From assembly GCA_016218065.1 (NCBI GenBank), contig JACRFA010000082.1, positions 1-32,320 on the forward strand: a stretch of DNA of 32,320 nt, given 5' to 3'. A model generated the notes under the pieces. It saw only the letters and a list, made by a program, of their open reading frames with translations. It was not told the origin of the DNA and ran no database searches. A program made the position numbers and the translations under genes. Below, piece after piece: positions 23,479 through 32,112 of the stretch (positions are counted from its first letter, which is position 1; each line of letters begins with the position of its first letter). The DNA is from Ignavibacteriota bacterium. GTDB taxonomy: Bacteria > Bacteroidota > Ignavibacteria > UBA10030 > UBA6906.

Positions 23479-23904
23479 ATGGAAGCTGCGACCGAAGCCC
23501 GATCTCTGCTGCTCGAAAAAATTCGAGACGGCATTCGCAAATCCGATCTGCAGTCCACGACGCTCAAAAAGAAAAACTCCAGGTACATAACAGTCGGCAT
23601 TATTGCAAGCGCATTGAGCACGGTGATCGCCGGAGTCACCGCTGCTATTGGTCCTGTCGTCGCGCAGGGTCCGCCCGGTTGGAAGCTGACCTGCGGTCTG
23701 GTGGCAGTCTGCGCCGGCGTTGCGACGGTCTTCAATGGCCTGCAGCAGCAGCTCTCCATCGCAGAAAAGCTGGCAAAGGCAAACTCCTGTTCTGGCAAGC
23801 TGCACTCGCTGGAGTTCGCGCTAGCTATTGACAACCGCGATCCTTCAGAAGTGGTGAAGGAATACGAGACATTGATTTCGACGTATCCTGAAATTATCCT
23901 TTGA
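23479..23904 (+). CDS. Two-TM protein, weakly SLATT-like
   Basis: 141 residues with a GGAGG site seven bases before the ATG. A basic helical N-terminus (KIRDGIRKSDLQ, KKKNSRY) leads into two transmembrane segments (~37-58 and ~68-88, with a PPGW turn between). A cytosolic helix follows (QQQLSIAEKLAKANSCSGKL), ending in EVVKEYETLISTYPEI. The two-TM-plus-helix layout with a terminal 'Y..L....P' resembles SLATT-type membrane effector domains, but the likeness is only in shape. There is no nucleotide-sensing partner next door, so a defence role is not supported. Function unknown. Confidence 0.7.
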   Translation: MEAATEARSLLLEKIRDGIRKSDLQSTTLKKKNSRYITVGIIASALSTVIAGVTAAIGPVVAQGPPGWKLTCGLVAVCAGVATVFNGLQQQLSIAEKLAKANSCSGKLHSLEFALAIDNRDPSEVVKEYETLISTYPEIIL

Positions 23905-23947
23905 TTCTTCGCGCGTGAGCGCTCTGTTTGGTTGAATTCTGAATTAC

Positions 23948-24667
23948 ATGAAGTTAGGAAATTACGCGCACGTTTCTCTCTCGGTGCACACGCTTCGCGA
24001 ATCGCTTCCGTTCTACGCAGCTCTTGGATTTTCGAGGCTCTTCGGAAACGACGATCCGCAGCCGTGGGTGCTGCTGAGTGACGGCGTGCTGAATGTGCAT
24101 TTGTACGAGTCGTCGTTTCCATCGCCGGCGCTGCACTATTTTTCTTCGTCAATGAACGCAAAGGTCGCGGAGCTGGGCCAGCAAGCCCTGAAGCTGCAGG
24201 AACAGATCAGCAAGGACGGCACGAGACGACAACACACGCTTGTCGATCCGAACGACATGCATGTTGTGTTGATGCATCACGACGATGCCGACATGCCGCG
24301 ACCCGAAGGCTCGTCCCGGTCGGTGCTCGGAACATTTGCAGAGATCAGCATCAGCACAAACAATCTCGCCGGCTCGGCTGCATTCTGGAAATCCATCGGC
24401 TTCACCGAGAGACACGCATCCGCGAATCCATATCCGTGGACGATCATGAGTGACGATATCCTGACGGTCGGTCTCCATCAGACTTCGACGTTCAACGCAC
24501 CAGCGCTCACGTATCTCACGATGTCCGTGTCGCAGCAGATCGCTCAGCTGAAATCGATAGGGGTTGCGCTCACACACGAAATCAAAGGTCGGTCGGGAGA
24601 ACTCGCGGGAGCAATCCTCAACGCGCCTGACGGACAACTGTTCTTTCTGCTTCAAGGGAAACCATAA
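23948..24667 (+). CDS. VOC-family protein with two glyoxalase-like modules
   Basis: 239 residues made of two vicinal-oxygen-chelate modules, about 1-118 and 125-237. Each starts with a beta strand and a 'L..S..FY..LGF' helix (SLSVHTLRESLPFYAALGF; SISTNNLAGSAAFWKSIGF) and ends with a 'DP(N/D)......' or 'APDGQLFFLL' strand. Family members include glyoxalases, dioxygenases and drug-binding proteins. The usual His/Glu metal ligands are partly replaced, so the activity is unclear. It stands 43 bases after the two-TM gene, in the same run. Confidence 0.85.
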   Translation: MKLGNYAHVSLSVHTLRESLPFYAALGFSRLFGNDDPQPWVLLSDGVLNVHLYESSFPSPALHYFSSSMNAKVAELGQQALKLQEQISKDGTRRQHTLVDPNDMHVVLMHHDDADMPRPEGSSRSVLGTFAEISISTNNLAGSAAFWKSIGFTERHASANPYPWTIMSDDILTVGLHQTSTFNAPALTYLTMSVSQQIAQLKSIGVALTHEIKGRSGELAGAILNAPDGQLFFLLQGKP

Positions 24668-24690
24668 GTCATCATATCTGAAGGTCAGTC

Positions 24691-25353
24691 ATGAAACGTT
24701 CGGCAAGCAATCTATTCTCATCACAAGATTCCCAACGCATCGAAGCGGCGATTGCCGAGGCGGAGAAACTTACGTCCGGCGAGATTGTGCCCTATGCCGT
24801 CTCCTCGAGCGATGAGTATGAAGAGGCGCTCTGGCGTGCAGGCATCCTTCTGGGAGCGTTCACACTCGGTGTGTTTGTGGCGATACACAACTTCTCAACC
24901 TCGTGGCAGACGTTCGAGTTAGTTCAAGTGGCGGCAGCAACACTTGGAGCTTCACTCGCGGGCGTGCTGTTCGCGCGTTACTGGCAGAGTGCAACTCGTT
25001 TCTTTGCTGGCCGCGATACAATCCAGCGCAGAACCATGCAGCGTGCGATGGAAGCTTTTCTGGCGGAAGAAGTGTTCAAGACCCGCGACAGAACCGGCAT
25101 TCTCCTTTTCCTCAGCCTGCTGGAGCATAAGGTTATCGTGATGGGCGATTCGGGAATCAATGCCATGGTCAAGCAGGAAGAATGGGATCACGTGGTGAAG
25201 AGAATCGTTGACGGCATTCGTTCAGACAAAACCGCCGACGGCCTCATCGAGGCAATCCGCGAATGCGGCGAGCTGCTGAAGCGACAGGGCGTGACGATCA
25301 AAGCCGATGATGCGAACGAACTGAGCAATAAGATGAGATCAATGGATCGCTAA
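24691..25353 (+). CDS. TPM-domain membrane protein
   Basis: 220 residues. A TPM (TLP18.3/Psb32/MOLO-1) domain is split by two membrane segments (~47-66 and ~77-97). The first half has IEAAIAEAEKLTSGEIVPY. The second half has TRDRTGILLFLSLLEHKVIVMGDSGIN followed by W..VV..I..GI and GLIEAIRECGELL. This split form is common in bacteria, where it is often found with a second TPM protein or LemA; neither is present here. A phosphatase activity is reported for some plant members but is unproven for this type. It is convergent with the PAP2 gene, two bases apart. Confidence 0.87.
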   Translation: MKRSASNLFSSQDSQRIEAAIAEAEKLTSGEIVPYAVSSSDEYEEALWRAGILLGAFTLGVFVAIHNFSTSWQTFELVQVAAATLGASLAGVLFARYWQSATRFFAGRDTIQRRTMQRAMEAFLAEEVFKTRDRTGILLFLSLLEHKVIVMGDSGINAMVKQEEWDHVVKRIVDGIRSDKTADGLIEAIRECGELLKRQGVTIKADDANELSNKMRSMDR

Positions 25354-25355
25354 CG

Positions 25356-25976
25356 CTACCACTCCTCAATTTTCATCGCCAACCGATAGCAACCGTACGC
25401 GACAAACGGCGCACCCGCAACGTCGATCACGTAGTGAACATGCTGCCACACCACGGCCAACGCAACGACGAGTGTGAAGAGCAAGAACATCGCCTTCAGT
25501 TTTCTCTGCCGCGTGACAAGGAGGAGAATAAACATGGTCGATGTGTGTCCTGAGAAGAAAAGGTCTTTTGTCGGCGCGTTGCCGTCGCCGAAGAACTGCA
25601 CCAGCGGATCCTGAAGCACAATCAAGCCCTCGGGCGGATTGAGCGGCACAAGATACATCATCGCCCCCCTCGCCCACACCATGATCGTGTACGACTGAAT
25701 TGCCAGAAGAAGATCTCGCGGTTTGTTGAAAAGCGTCGCGATTGCGACAAGAACTGCAACGTAGATCAAGCCAAACGTTAGCCATGTCAGGTCCACCGGC
25801 GTAATCATCCGCAGAATCGGATCCGCAAGCGTCACGCCGGGGCGCGCTTCCACCCAAATTAGGAATTTCGTGAAGAAGCTGAGCGTGAGTATCAACGCGA
25901 GAATCGAAAGAACCGCTTGTACCCTGAATCGCGATTCAGCGAGTTCGGCTTTCCAGACTTCGATAAGAGTGTTCAT
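25356..25976 (-). CDS. PAP2-type (sphingomyelin-synthase-like) membrane phosphatase
   Basis: 206 residues with about six membrane segments. The catalytic residues of the PAP2_C/lipid phosphatase group are visible: H144 in FFSGHTSTMF, H181 in VHYVIDV and D185. The usual first KX6RP motif is absent, as in the sphingomyelin-synthase-like subgroup. A role in dephosphorylating or exchanging lipid headgroups is inferred; the substrate is unknown. The start at 25976 begins MNTLIEVWKAELAESRFR, a cytosolic N-terminus. Confidence 0.85.
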   Translation of the reverse strand: MNTLIEVWKAELAESRFRVQAVLSILALILTLSFFTKFLIWVEARPGVTLADPILRMITPVDLTWLTFGLIYVAVLVAIATLFNKPRDLLLAIQSYTIMVWARGAMMYLVPLNPPEGLIVLQDPLVQFFGDGNAPTKDLFFSGHTSTMFILLLVTRQRKLKAMFLLFTLVVALAVVWQHVHYVIDVAGAPFVAYGCYRLAMKIEEW

Positions 25977-26037
25977 TCAGGATTGAATGATGCTTTGAGA
26001 AGAGAATGCGGTCGCACCACCGCTCATGTATAGGTAC

Positions 26038-26072
26038 AAAAAGCCCTCTCTCCGGTCAAACGGAAAGAGGGT
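26038..26072 (-). terminator. Terminator of the coiled-coil lipoprotein gene
   Basis: On the minus strand CCCTCTTTCCG (26071-26061) pairs with CGGAGAGAGGG (26054-26044), ten of eleven positions, then GC and TTTTT (26042-26038). It lies about 20 bases after the stop at 26093. Confidence 0.85.
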
Positions 26073-26092
26073 CATCGCATACCTCCGAATCT

Positions 26093-26596
26093 CTACTTCT
26101 TCTTTGAAGCAACCTTCGTCGAGAGTTCAGTTTCAACTTTTCTGTAGTTTTCGATTGCAGAGGTCGCGCCGCTCAACGCGCCGTTGATTTCCTGAGTCGC
26201 TGAGGCAAGATCGTCCTTGCTCTTCTTCAGATTCGAAATCACTTCATCGAATTTCATCTTGTCCAGATCGGGCATCTTGTAGGCCCCGATCCATGCCGTC
26301 ACGTTCTCCTTCACTGACGTCAGGCGATCTTTCGCGGAATGCAATTGCGTCACAACATTCGTTATGGATACTGTATCTTTGGGAAACTTCCGGGCCAACG
26401 TGTCCGCACCGGCAAGCGTCGAGGAAACTTGTCCGCTCACGTCATCGAGCTTGTCAAGGGATGAATGTGTGTCGTTCACTAAGTTCGTCACTTCAGTCGT
26501 CAAGTCAGCAACCATTTGCTTTTGCTCTTGCGAGGGACCGCAACCGAGGACGGCAATCAGCAACGCGGCGGTCAAGAGAACAGCCAACTTCTTCAT
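26093..26596 (-). CDS. Coiled-coil lipoprotein
   Basis: 167 residues from ATG 26596. The signal peptide ends in a lipobox (LLIAVLGC, Cys ~19). The mature part is nearly all helix with heptad-like spacing of Leu, Val and Ile (VADLTTEVTNLVNDTHSSLD, DKMKFDEVISNLKKSKDDL) and ends in a basic KVASKKK tail. Composition and layout suggest an envelope structural or scaffolding lipoprotein. No named family is recognised. It has its own terminator and so is probably a single-gene unit. Confidence 0.8.
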   Translation of the reverse strand: MKKLAVLLTAALLIAVLGCGPSQEQKQMVADLTTEVTNLVNDTHSSLDKLDDVSGQVSSTLAGADTLARKFPKDTVSITNVVTQLHSAKDRLTSVKENVTAWIGAYKMPDLDKMKFDEVISNLKKSKDDLASATQEINGALSGATSAIENYRKVETELSTKVASKKK

Positions 26597-26768
26597 AAGA
26601 GTCTCCACGGAGTTTGGATGATAGTGAGTGATGAAATGCGACGCCAATATAGCGGAAATGCTTCTGCAAGCAAATTAAGTCAGACTTAAATCTTCTTAAT
26701 TCGATTCGTAAGGAGTGCAATCACAGCAGCATGTGTTCCATACGACCTTCGCAAAAAGCGCGCAGGGT

Positions 26769-27440
26769 TCAGGAGTGAGGAGAGCAATCATCGCAACATG
26801 CATTCTCGTTCGCGGCTTTCTCGAAGCACTCCTTCCCTTCCTTGAATGAGAAGTACGCCAAGCCAAATGTCGCGACGGTGTCGACATGCGGCACGTGGAA
26901 AAGTTCATACACTCCGCTGGAAGCGAGCAGCACGAGAGACATGTAGATGCACACGCGTGTGCAGCCCGCATCGGCAATGATGGGCTGTGAGTTAAGCCGG
27001 CGACCGACATGGAGCTTACCGTACATCAACGCGTACATGACTGCAATCGAAACAATTGAGATGACGATGCCCCAGAACGTTGTTTCCGGTTGATGGTTGG
27101 TGATGATGTTGATGATGGCGCTGATGAGAAGTCCGGCAACTAGCAAATAGAACGAGTAGCCGGTAACCTTCAGCGCTGTGCGTTCAAAGTCGTCGCGCAC
27201 AGTATTTTGATTTTGTCTGATACGAATAATCATGTGCGCAATACCAAAACCGGAGAGCGCCTCAATGAAGCTGTCAACGCCGAAGCCGAACAACGCAAGC
27301 GTCTCATCCTCATAACCAAAATACGTGGACACCAGGCCCTCGCCAATGTTGTACACGATAGTGAAGATGCTCAACGCAAACGCTATCGAGTACAATCGTC
27401 TCTGATCTGCCTCTACGCTTAGGGGTATTGATGTTTCCAT
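26769..27440 (-). CDS. CDF-like cation transporter with Cys-rich tail
   Basis: 223 residues, about six TM segments. Motifs of the cation diffusion facilitator superfamily in shortened form are visible: NIGEGLVSTYFG, then FGFGVDSFIEALSGFGIAHM in place of the first acidic metal site, and ADAGCTRVCIYMSLV where the second site should be. Cysteines replace the usual His. The C-terminus is a short metal-ligand tail, CCDDCSPH. This group is expected to move a divalent or soft metal, but the cargo is not known. It begins three bases after the dpaL stop, so the two are coupled. A second, out-of-frame copy of the tail lies just downstream (26708-26751). Confidence 0.8.
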   Translation of the reverse strand: METSIPLSVEADQRRLYSIAFALSIFTIVYNIGEGLVSTYFGYEDETLALFGFGVDSFIEALSGFGIAHMIIRIRQNQNTVRDDFERTALKVTGYSFYLLVAGLLISAIINIITNHQPETTFWGIVISIVSIAVMYALMYGKLHVGRRLNSQPIIADAGCTRVCIYMSLVLLASSGVYELFHVPHVDTVATFGLAYFSFKEGKECFEKAANENACCDDCSPHS

Positions 27441-27443
27441 CTC

Positions 27444-28562
27444 TTATCCAATTATTCGCTGATACATTTCGGGATCTGTAATTCCTTCTGTTGAAAAGAG
27501 AAGAACCCGGCTGTCCGCGTCGAGCGCAAGTCGCTTCCTCGCATCGCTGTCATCGCTCAACATTTCCAGCAGCGCTCCCAACCCTGCTGCGCCTGTTTCT
27601 CCACTGCTGATGTTGCAGCGCTTAAACATCCGCATCGCCTCCTTCGCCGGTTCGTCGGGGATTGACACGAAGCAGTTCATGCCTTGCCGAATGATCGGAA
27701 ATGAAATCAGCGAAGGTGAATCGCAATTCATTCCCACCATCATCGAGCAATGCGGTCCGGGCGCTTTCGTCATCTTCCCCGCCTTTACCGATTCGAGCAA
27801 ACACGCCGCTGATTCAGGCTCAACTCCGACGATTATCGGCTGATGTTCCTTAGCTCTGTAATGTCGAATAACAGCGTCGGCGAACGATCCGTTTCCTATT
27901 TGAACAAGTACATGCGTCGGATCAGTTTCATTCCGCTCGCGTAGCTGCTGGTCGATTTCCCACATCATCGTGGAATAGCCCTCGACGACGAAGCGGGCAG
28001 TCTTTTCATAGCCTGGCCAACTGTTGTCCTGAATGTGGATGCCGCTGCATGCCACCGCTTCACGCGCAGCAATCGCAACCGCGTGATCGTACGTCCCATC
28101 AACGATACTCACCGCTGCGCTTTCACTTTCGATGCCGGCGATGCGGGCTTGTGCCGTTCCTTTCGGAACAAAAACTCGGCTGCGCAGCCCGAAGAGTCGT
28201 GCAGTCCGCGCGACCGCTCGACCGTGATTCCCATCTGTCGCGGCGAACAGCACAGGCGAATCATAAATTCTCGCCGCAAGCTCATCGATTGTCAACCAAC
28301 CATGAACAAGCTCAGGGTGACGTTCGCAGAACTCACGATACGTCGCCCACGATGCACCAAGAATCTTGAACGCAGGTAGCCCCAGGCGAAACGATTCGTC
28401 CTTCACGAACACCTTCCCGACGCCAAGTTCTTCCGCCAACGAGCTGAGTGAATGAAGCGGCGTCGTAGCGTACGCAGGAAGCCGCCGATGAAACTCCATC
28501 GGCAGTCTGCTCGGCGGTGGAAACTTTATGTCTGCTTCAACTGAAGGATTGAAGAATATCAT
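27444..28562 (-). CDS. dpaL: Diaminopropionate ammonia-lyase (PLP enzyme)
   Basis: 372 residues of the tryptophan-synthase-beta fold (type II PLP). The N-terminal TPLHSLSSLAEELGVGKVFVKDES leads to the PLP lysine K66 in SFRLGLPAFKILGAS, typical of DpaL (YgeX). FAATDGNHGRAVA, QDNSWPGYEK, the phosphate-binding QIGNGSFADAV and the SSGETGAAGLGALLEM end motif also agree. DpaL breaks 2,3-diaminopropionate to pyruvate and ammonia. At 372 residues it is slightly short of the usual ~400, mostly at the N-terminus. It is co-transcribed with the CDF-like transporter; the reason for the pairing is unknown. Confidence 0.9.
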   Translation of the reverse strand: MIFFNPSVEADIKFPPPSRLPMEFHRRLPAYATTPLHSLSSLAEELGVGKVFVKDESFRLGLPAFKILGASWATYREFCERHPELVHGWLTIDELAARIYDSPVLFAATDGNHGRAVARTARLFGLRSRVFVPKGTAQARIAGIESESAAVSIVDGTYDHAVAIAAREAVACSGIHIQDNSWPGYEKTARFVVEGYSTMMWEIDQQLRERNETDPTHVLVQIGNGSFADAVIRHYRAKEHQPIIVGVEPESAACLLESVKAGKMTKAPGPHCSMMVGMNCDSPSLISFPIIRQGMNCFVSIPDEPAKEAMRMFKRCNISSGETGAAGLGALLEMLSDDSDARKRLALDADSRVLLFSTEGITDPEMYQRIIG

Positions 28563-28591
28563 TTGATGAATGCGTCGAGAGTGCCCCTCAG

Positions 28592-30373
28592 CTATTGTAA
28601 CAGCAGCAGCTTTTTCGTTTGAACGAAACTTCCTGATTCAAGTCGGTACAGATAAACGCCGGATGCATGACCATTCGCGTTCCACTGCACGGAATGAGTC
28701 CCCGGTTCCATCACCGCATTCACCAACGTAGCCACTTCGCGACCGAGAATGTCGAAGACCTTCAGTGTCACAAATCCCAAATTCCAATCTCCAAATTCCA
28801 GGTCGGATCCGTATTGGAATTTGTGATTTGGGATTTGAAATCTGATCGTTGTTGTTGGGTTGAACGGATTCGGATAATTTTGCATAAGCGTCGGCGTCAA
28901 CGCCAGTTGTTCGCCAGGTTGAACTTCCGACGGGCCGGGATTGCCGAGAGTGCCGTCGAGGTTCACGCGCTGTCCGTACACTCCGTTGTCATCGAGACGC
29001 TTGTCGGCCCACACGACCAACGATGCACCTGCCGCTGTGATTGCCCCGGTGAGTCTTCCCTTTCCACTGACGAGCGACGAAATATCTTTGATGGCGCCAC
29101 CCCACAGCATGTTGCCGTTACGATCCGTACGAAAGCCCTTGACGACGTGAGTTGTTCCCGTTACGAGTTGGAGATAGTAAACAACTGCGGATGAATCCTT
29201 TCCGTACGCTCGCACGAACGACGGCTGTGTCGAACGTTCGAGCTGCTTGAACGCAACGCCAGAATCAGCCCATACGCGATCGCCGGTCGGCGAAAATTTT
29301 TGTCCGTACACTCCATAATCTCGTTGGAAAGCCGCGTCAGTTTCATACCAAAACATATACGTCTCTCCTGTCATCGGAGTAAATGCAACCCACGCATCGT
29401 TGTGCAACCGACCCGACAGCGTAGATCCGGCTGACCCGTTTGTTGGAAAAAGTTTCGTGCCGGTCGAAGTGATGCGTTGAACATTCGAGAACGAACTTCC
29501 TGTGCTGTTCCTGTCGTCGTGCCACACACACAATGCGCCGTTGTTGCCGTCGGGAATCATCTTCGGCACAAAGAAGCCGGACACGCGGCCAAGGCCATAC
29601 ACAGTGTCAGGATTCGCGTTCCACACCGATGCGCCTGCGGCGGAAATCTTGCGCGCGTAGATTCTGTAGTTCGAAGGACTGATGAACGTTCCGGTGTAGC
29701 CTGAGTGCGAAAGCAAGACGCTGCCGTTATCAGAGCGAACGATGTTGGGATAATCAAGATTCTCGCTTCCGCTTCCCGCCCAGAGAATCGGATCAGCGCC
29801 CCACTGCCTCACTCCTGCCGCGTTGAGTCGTTGCATTGCGATCTTCCTTGGCGTGGAACTAAAAATCCATGCGAACACAAAGCTTCCGTCAGATGTCGCC
29901 ACAACTTTCGGATTGGGTTGAAAGGTCGATGAGGAAGTCGAAAGCGCAACGCCATTCGCTCCCCATCGGAAGTCGCCGTTGGGAGAAATTCTGTAGGCGA
30001 ACGGTTCAATCGATCCGCCGTTGCGAATATCGGTGAACACGACCACAGCGTTGTTGCTGTCATCAACCGCAAGGTCATAATCGACAGTCGATGTGTTCTG
30101 CGGATTGGCGCTGATCAACAACCCCTGCGATGCCCATTGCTTGACACCCTGAGCATTGAGCCGTTGCATGAAGACTTTGTAACCGCCGCCTCGAGTGTCG
30201 AACCACGACACGTAGCATCCTCCGTCGCTCGTCGCTACGATCTTCGGCAACTCCTGACTGCCACTCGTATCGGCGATCGCGAGATTGACGTTTGCATCCG
30301 ACGACCATTGTGCAAAAGCAGACGTCGCTGCGACAACAGCAACGAGGAACAACGATAAAGTAGAAATTCGCAT
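28592..30373 (-). CDS. Secreted repeat protein with interrupted T9SS sorting domain
   Basis: 593 residues from ATG 30373, which opens a signal peptide (MRISTLSLFLVAVVAATSAFAQ). The body is a series of ~45-50-residue repeats of the type 'P.IV.TSDG...V.W.D.R.....KVFMQRLNAQGVKQW', probably a beta propeller. A type IX sorting domain follows (LMQNYPNPFNPTTTIRFQIP, LGREVATLVNAV, ASGVYLYRL). Between IRFQIP and VTLKVFD about 20 residues (~513-534, KFQYGSDLEFGDWNLG) translate a palindromic DNA repeat and are absent from the sister domains at 2965 and 18293. Export to the surface is predicted; whether the insertion harms sorting is unknown. Confidence 0.87.
   Translation of the reverse strand: MRISTLSLFLVAVVAATSAFAQWSSDANVNLAIADTSGSQELPKIVATSDGGCYVSWFDTRGGGYKVFMQRLNAQGVKQWASQGLLISANPQNTSTVDYDLAVDDSNNAVVVFTDIRNGGSIEPFAYRISPNGDFRWGANGVALSTSSSTFQPNPKVVATSDGSFVFAWIFSSTPRKIAMQRLNAAGVRQWGADPILWAGSGSENLDYPNIVRSDNGSVLLSHSGYTGTFISPSNYRIYARKISAAGASVWNANPDTVYGLGRVSGFFVPKMIPDGNNGALCVWHDDRNSTGSSFSNVQRITSTGTKLFPTNGSAGSTLSGRLHNDAWVAFTPMTGETYMFWYETDAAFQRDYGVYGQKFSPTGDRVWADSGVAFKQLERSTQPSFVRAYGKDSSAVVYYLQLVTGTTHVVKGFRTDRNGNMLWGGAIKDISSLVSGKGRLTGAITAAGASLVVWADKRLDDNGVYGQRVNLDGTLGNPGPSEVQPGEQLALTPTLMQNYPNPFNPTTTIRFQIPNHKFQYGSDLEFGDWNLGFVTLKVFDILGREVATLVNAVMEPGTHSVQWNANGHASGVYLYRLESGSFVQTKKLLLLQ
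28771..28837. repeat. Palindromic caaatcccaaattcc repeat in a coding region
   Basis: Left arm 28771-28788 (caaatcccaaattccaat) is an inverted, gapped match to right arm 28813-28837 (attggaatttgtgatttggg, then atttg). The centre carries another ccaaattcca. It lies within the sorting-domain codons of the 28592-30373 gene, in frame. Confidence 0.7.
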
Positions 30374-30435
30374 GGCAAAGCCTCCTAACGTTCTTGAGAT
30401 GGTGAAGTGTCGATGTGGGAATGACGAATGCAAAT

Positions 30436-31209
30436 CTACGGATGCAGAAAAGACAGAACAGCACGAGCAAACGCTTCAGGCTTGTCGGCATGAACCCAAT
30501 GACCTGTCCCTTGAATGGTAACGATCTTCGAGTGAGGAAACAACCTTCGCAGGCGCGGCTCATCGTCATGAACAATGTATCTGGACTTTTCGCCTTTGAC
30601 AAATAGCGTCGACTTCGTGAATCTTCCCTCCGCCGGAATGTCGTCGGCGATCTCGGGATAATGTTTTTTGATGATGGAGAGATTCACTTTCCATTTCAAG
30701 CCGCCAGAGTCCGTGCGGGTGAGGTTTTTCAGAATGAACTGTCTGAGCGCGTAGTCGGGAATGCGCTTCGCGATTTCAACATCAGCTTCATGGCGGGTCG
30801 TGAGATCCTTCAATTTCAAGGAGCACATCGCTTCAAGAATTTCATCATGCGCGTTCGGATATTTCCGCGGAGCAACATCGACGACCACTAACTTGTCAAC
30901 CAGATCAGGATGAGTCAGGGCAAATTGCATCGCCGTCTTCCCGCCCATCGAGTGACCAAGAATGTGGGCAGAAACAAGGTGATGTTCGTGCATGAAGTCT
31001 CTCACATCAGCAGCCATCACTTCATAGTTGAACGTATCGCTATGAGGCGATTTGCCGTGATTCCGTTGATCGATGGCGAAGACTTTGAATCCGGCCCCGG
31101 CGTACATCGTACACTGCGTTTGCCAGTTGTCCAGCATGCCAAGCAAGCCATGCAGGATGATGACGGAGTGGCCGGCGTGACCGTAGATTTTGTGATGAAG
31201 ATGAAGCAT
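30436..31209 (-). CDS. Alpha/beta hydrolase (YbfF-like esterase)
   Basis: 257 residues. The oxyanion HG is in ILHGLLGMLDNW, the nucleophile S87 in GHSMGG, the helix cue DQRNHGKSP, and the catalytic His237 in GTGHWVHADKPEAF. The catalytic acid lies in the usual position after strand 6. The family hydrolyses short acyl esters such as acyl-CoA or palmitoyl esters; the natural substrate is unknown. It starts 12 bases after the stop of the metallophosphoesterase gene, so the pair is probably one transcript. Confidence 0.9.
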   Translation of the reverse strand: MLHLHHKIYGHAGHSVIILHGLLGMLDNWQTQCTMYAGAGFKVFAIDQRNHGKSPHSDTFNYEVMAADVRDFMHEHHLVSAHILGHSMGGKTAMQFALTHPDLVDKLVVVDVAPRKYPNAHDEILEAMCSLKLKDLTTRHEADVEIAKRIPDYALRQFILKNLTRTDSGGLKWKVNLSIIKKHYPEIADDIPAEGRFTKSTLFVKGEKSRYIVHDDEPRLRRLFPHSKIVTIQGTGHWVHADKPEAFARAVLSFLHP

Positions 31210-31221
31210 GGCATTTGAGAT

Positions 31222-32019
31222 TTATCTCGAAATCGAAAGCTCTTTGATGATTGTCTTTCCATCCGCGAGAGTCACGAAATTGAAACATGGCGGATGAACT
31301 TCGTCCTGTTCCACCTTCGCGTGCGCCGGCCACGAATGAAACTGCCCGATCGTGCTTGCAACGCTGGAATACAGGATGCCATCTCTGAACACTTGCATGC
31401 CGCGATGCACATGTCCAAAGAACACGCCGCGAATATTATTACGGAACGGAATGAGAGCCTGATGGAATTCTTCTCCGTTCAGGAGCAACATCGCTTCATC
31501 CAACCACGTGGAATCGAGCGCAAATGGCGGGAAGTGAATCAAGATGACGACATTGTTCTCAGCTGCGGCAAGCTCGCGCCTCAGGAACGCGAATTGATGC
31601 TCAGCGAGAATTCCGTGAGGATCAATCTCGTCGGGGCCGCGAGCATCGAGAGCAACGAAGCGAACTCCGCGTTTCTCGAATGTGTACGAGAGCAAGTCGG
31701 GACGGTCGCTCGCGAATTGTACTTCCTCCTTCAACAGATGCTTTCGAATGCAGCGCGACACGTCATGGTTTCCGGTGACGTAGTAGATCGGAACATGCAA
31801 CCGCGCAAACACGTCGGCAGCAAGTGTGTATGCGTCATCGTCAGGAAGTGATGTGATATCTCCGGTGTGAACGACAAAGTCCGGCCGAGTCGGGATTGCG
31901 TTGATCGCTTCGACGATGCGCCTCGCGTTGAGGTAGGGGTTGCAGCCGTAGAGACTGAATTCCTTCGTCGGACCGAAATGCGTGTCGCTGATATGGACAA
32001 AGCGGAGTGGTTCGCTCAT
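31222..32019 (-). CDS. Calcineurin-like metallophosphoesterase
   Basis: 265 residues with the complete metal-binding set: D12/H14 (HISDTHFG), D54 (HTGDIT), N84/H85 (TGNHDV), H162 (IHFPP), and H203/H205 (FGHVHRG). This arrangement matches class III cyclic-nucleotide phosphodiesterase/CpdA-like enzymes and related phosphoesterases. The segment after GNHD (LLKEEVQFASDRPDLLSY) and ALDARGPDEIDPHG fit that subgroup. Cyclic AMP cleavage is possible but not shown. It stands just ahead of the alpha/beta hydrolase. Confidence 0.92.
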   Translation of the reverse strand: MSEPLRFVHISDTHFGPTKEFSLYGCNPYLNARRIVEAINAIPTRPDFVVHTGDITSLPDDDAYTLAADVFARLHVPIYYVTGNHDVSRCIRKHLLKEEVQFASDRPDLLSYTFEKRGVRFVALDARGPDEIDPHGILAEHQFAFLRRELAAAENNVVILIHFPPFALDSTWLDEAMLLLNGEEFHQALIPFRNNIRGVFFGHVHRGMQVFRDGILYSSVASTIGQFHSWPAHAKVEQDEVHPPCFNFVTLADGKTIIKELSISR

Positions 32020-32112
32020 GCACTTTTGGGGGTAGTCGGTAGTTTCCTCTGACGAATGAAGATCGGAATTTCAGGGGAGTTCAACAAGGCTTCCGTCGAA
32101 ACGGTCAACGGG

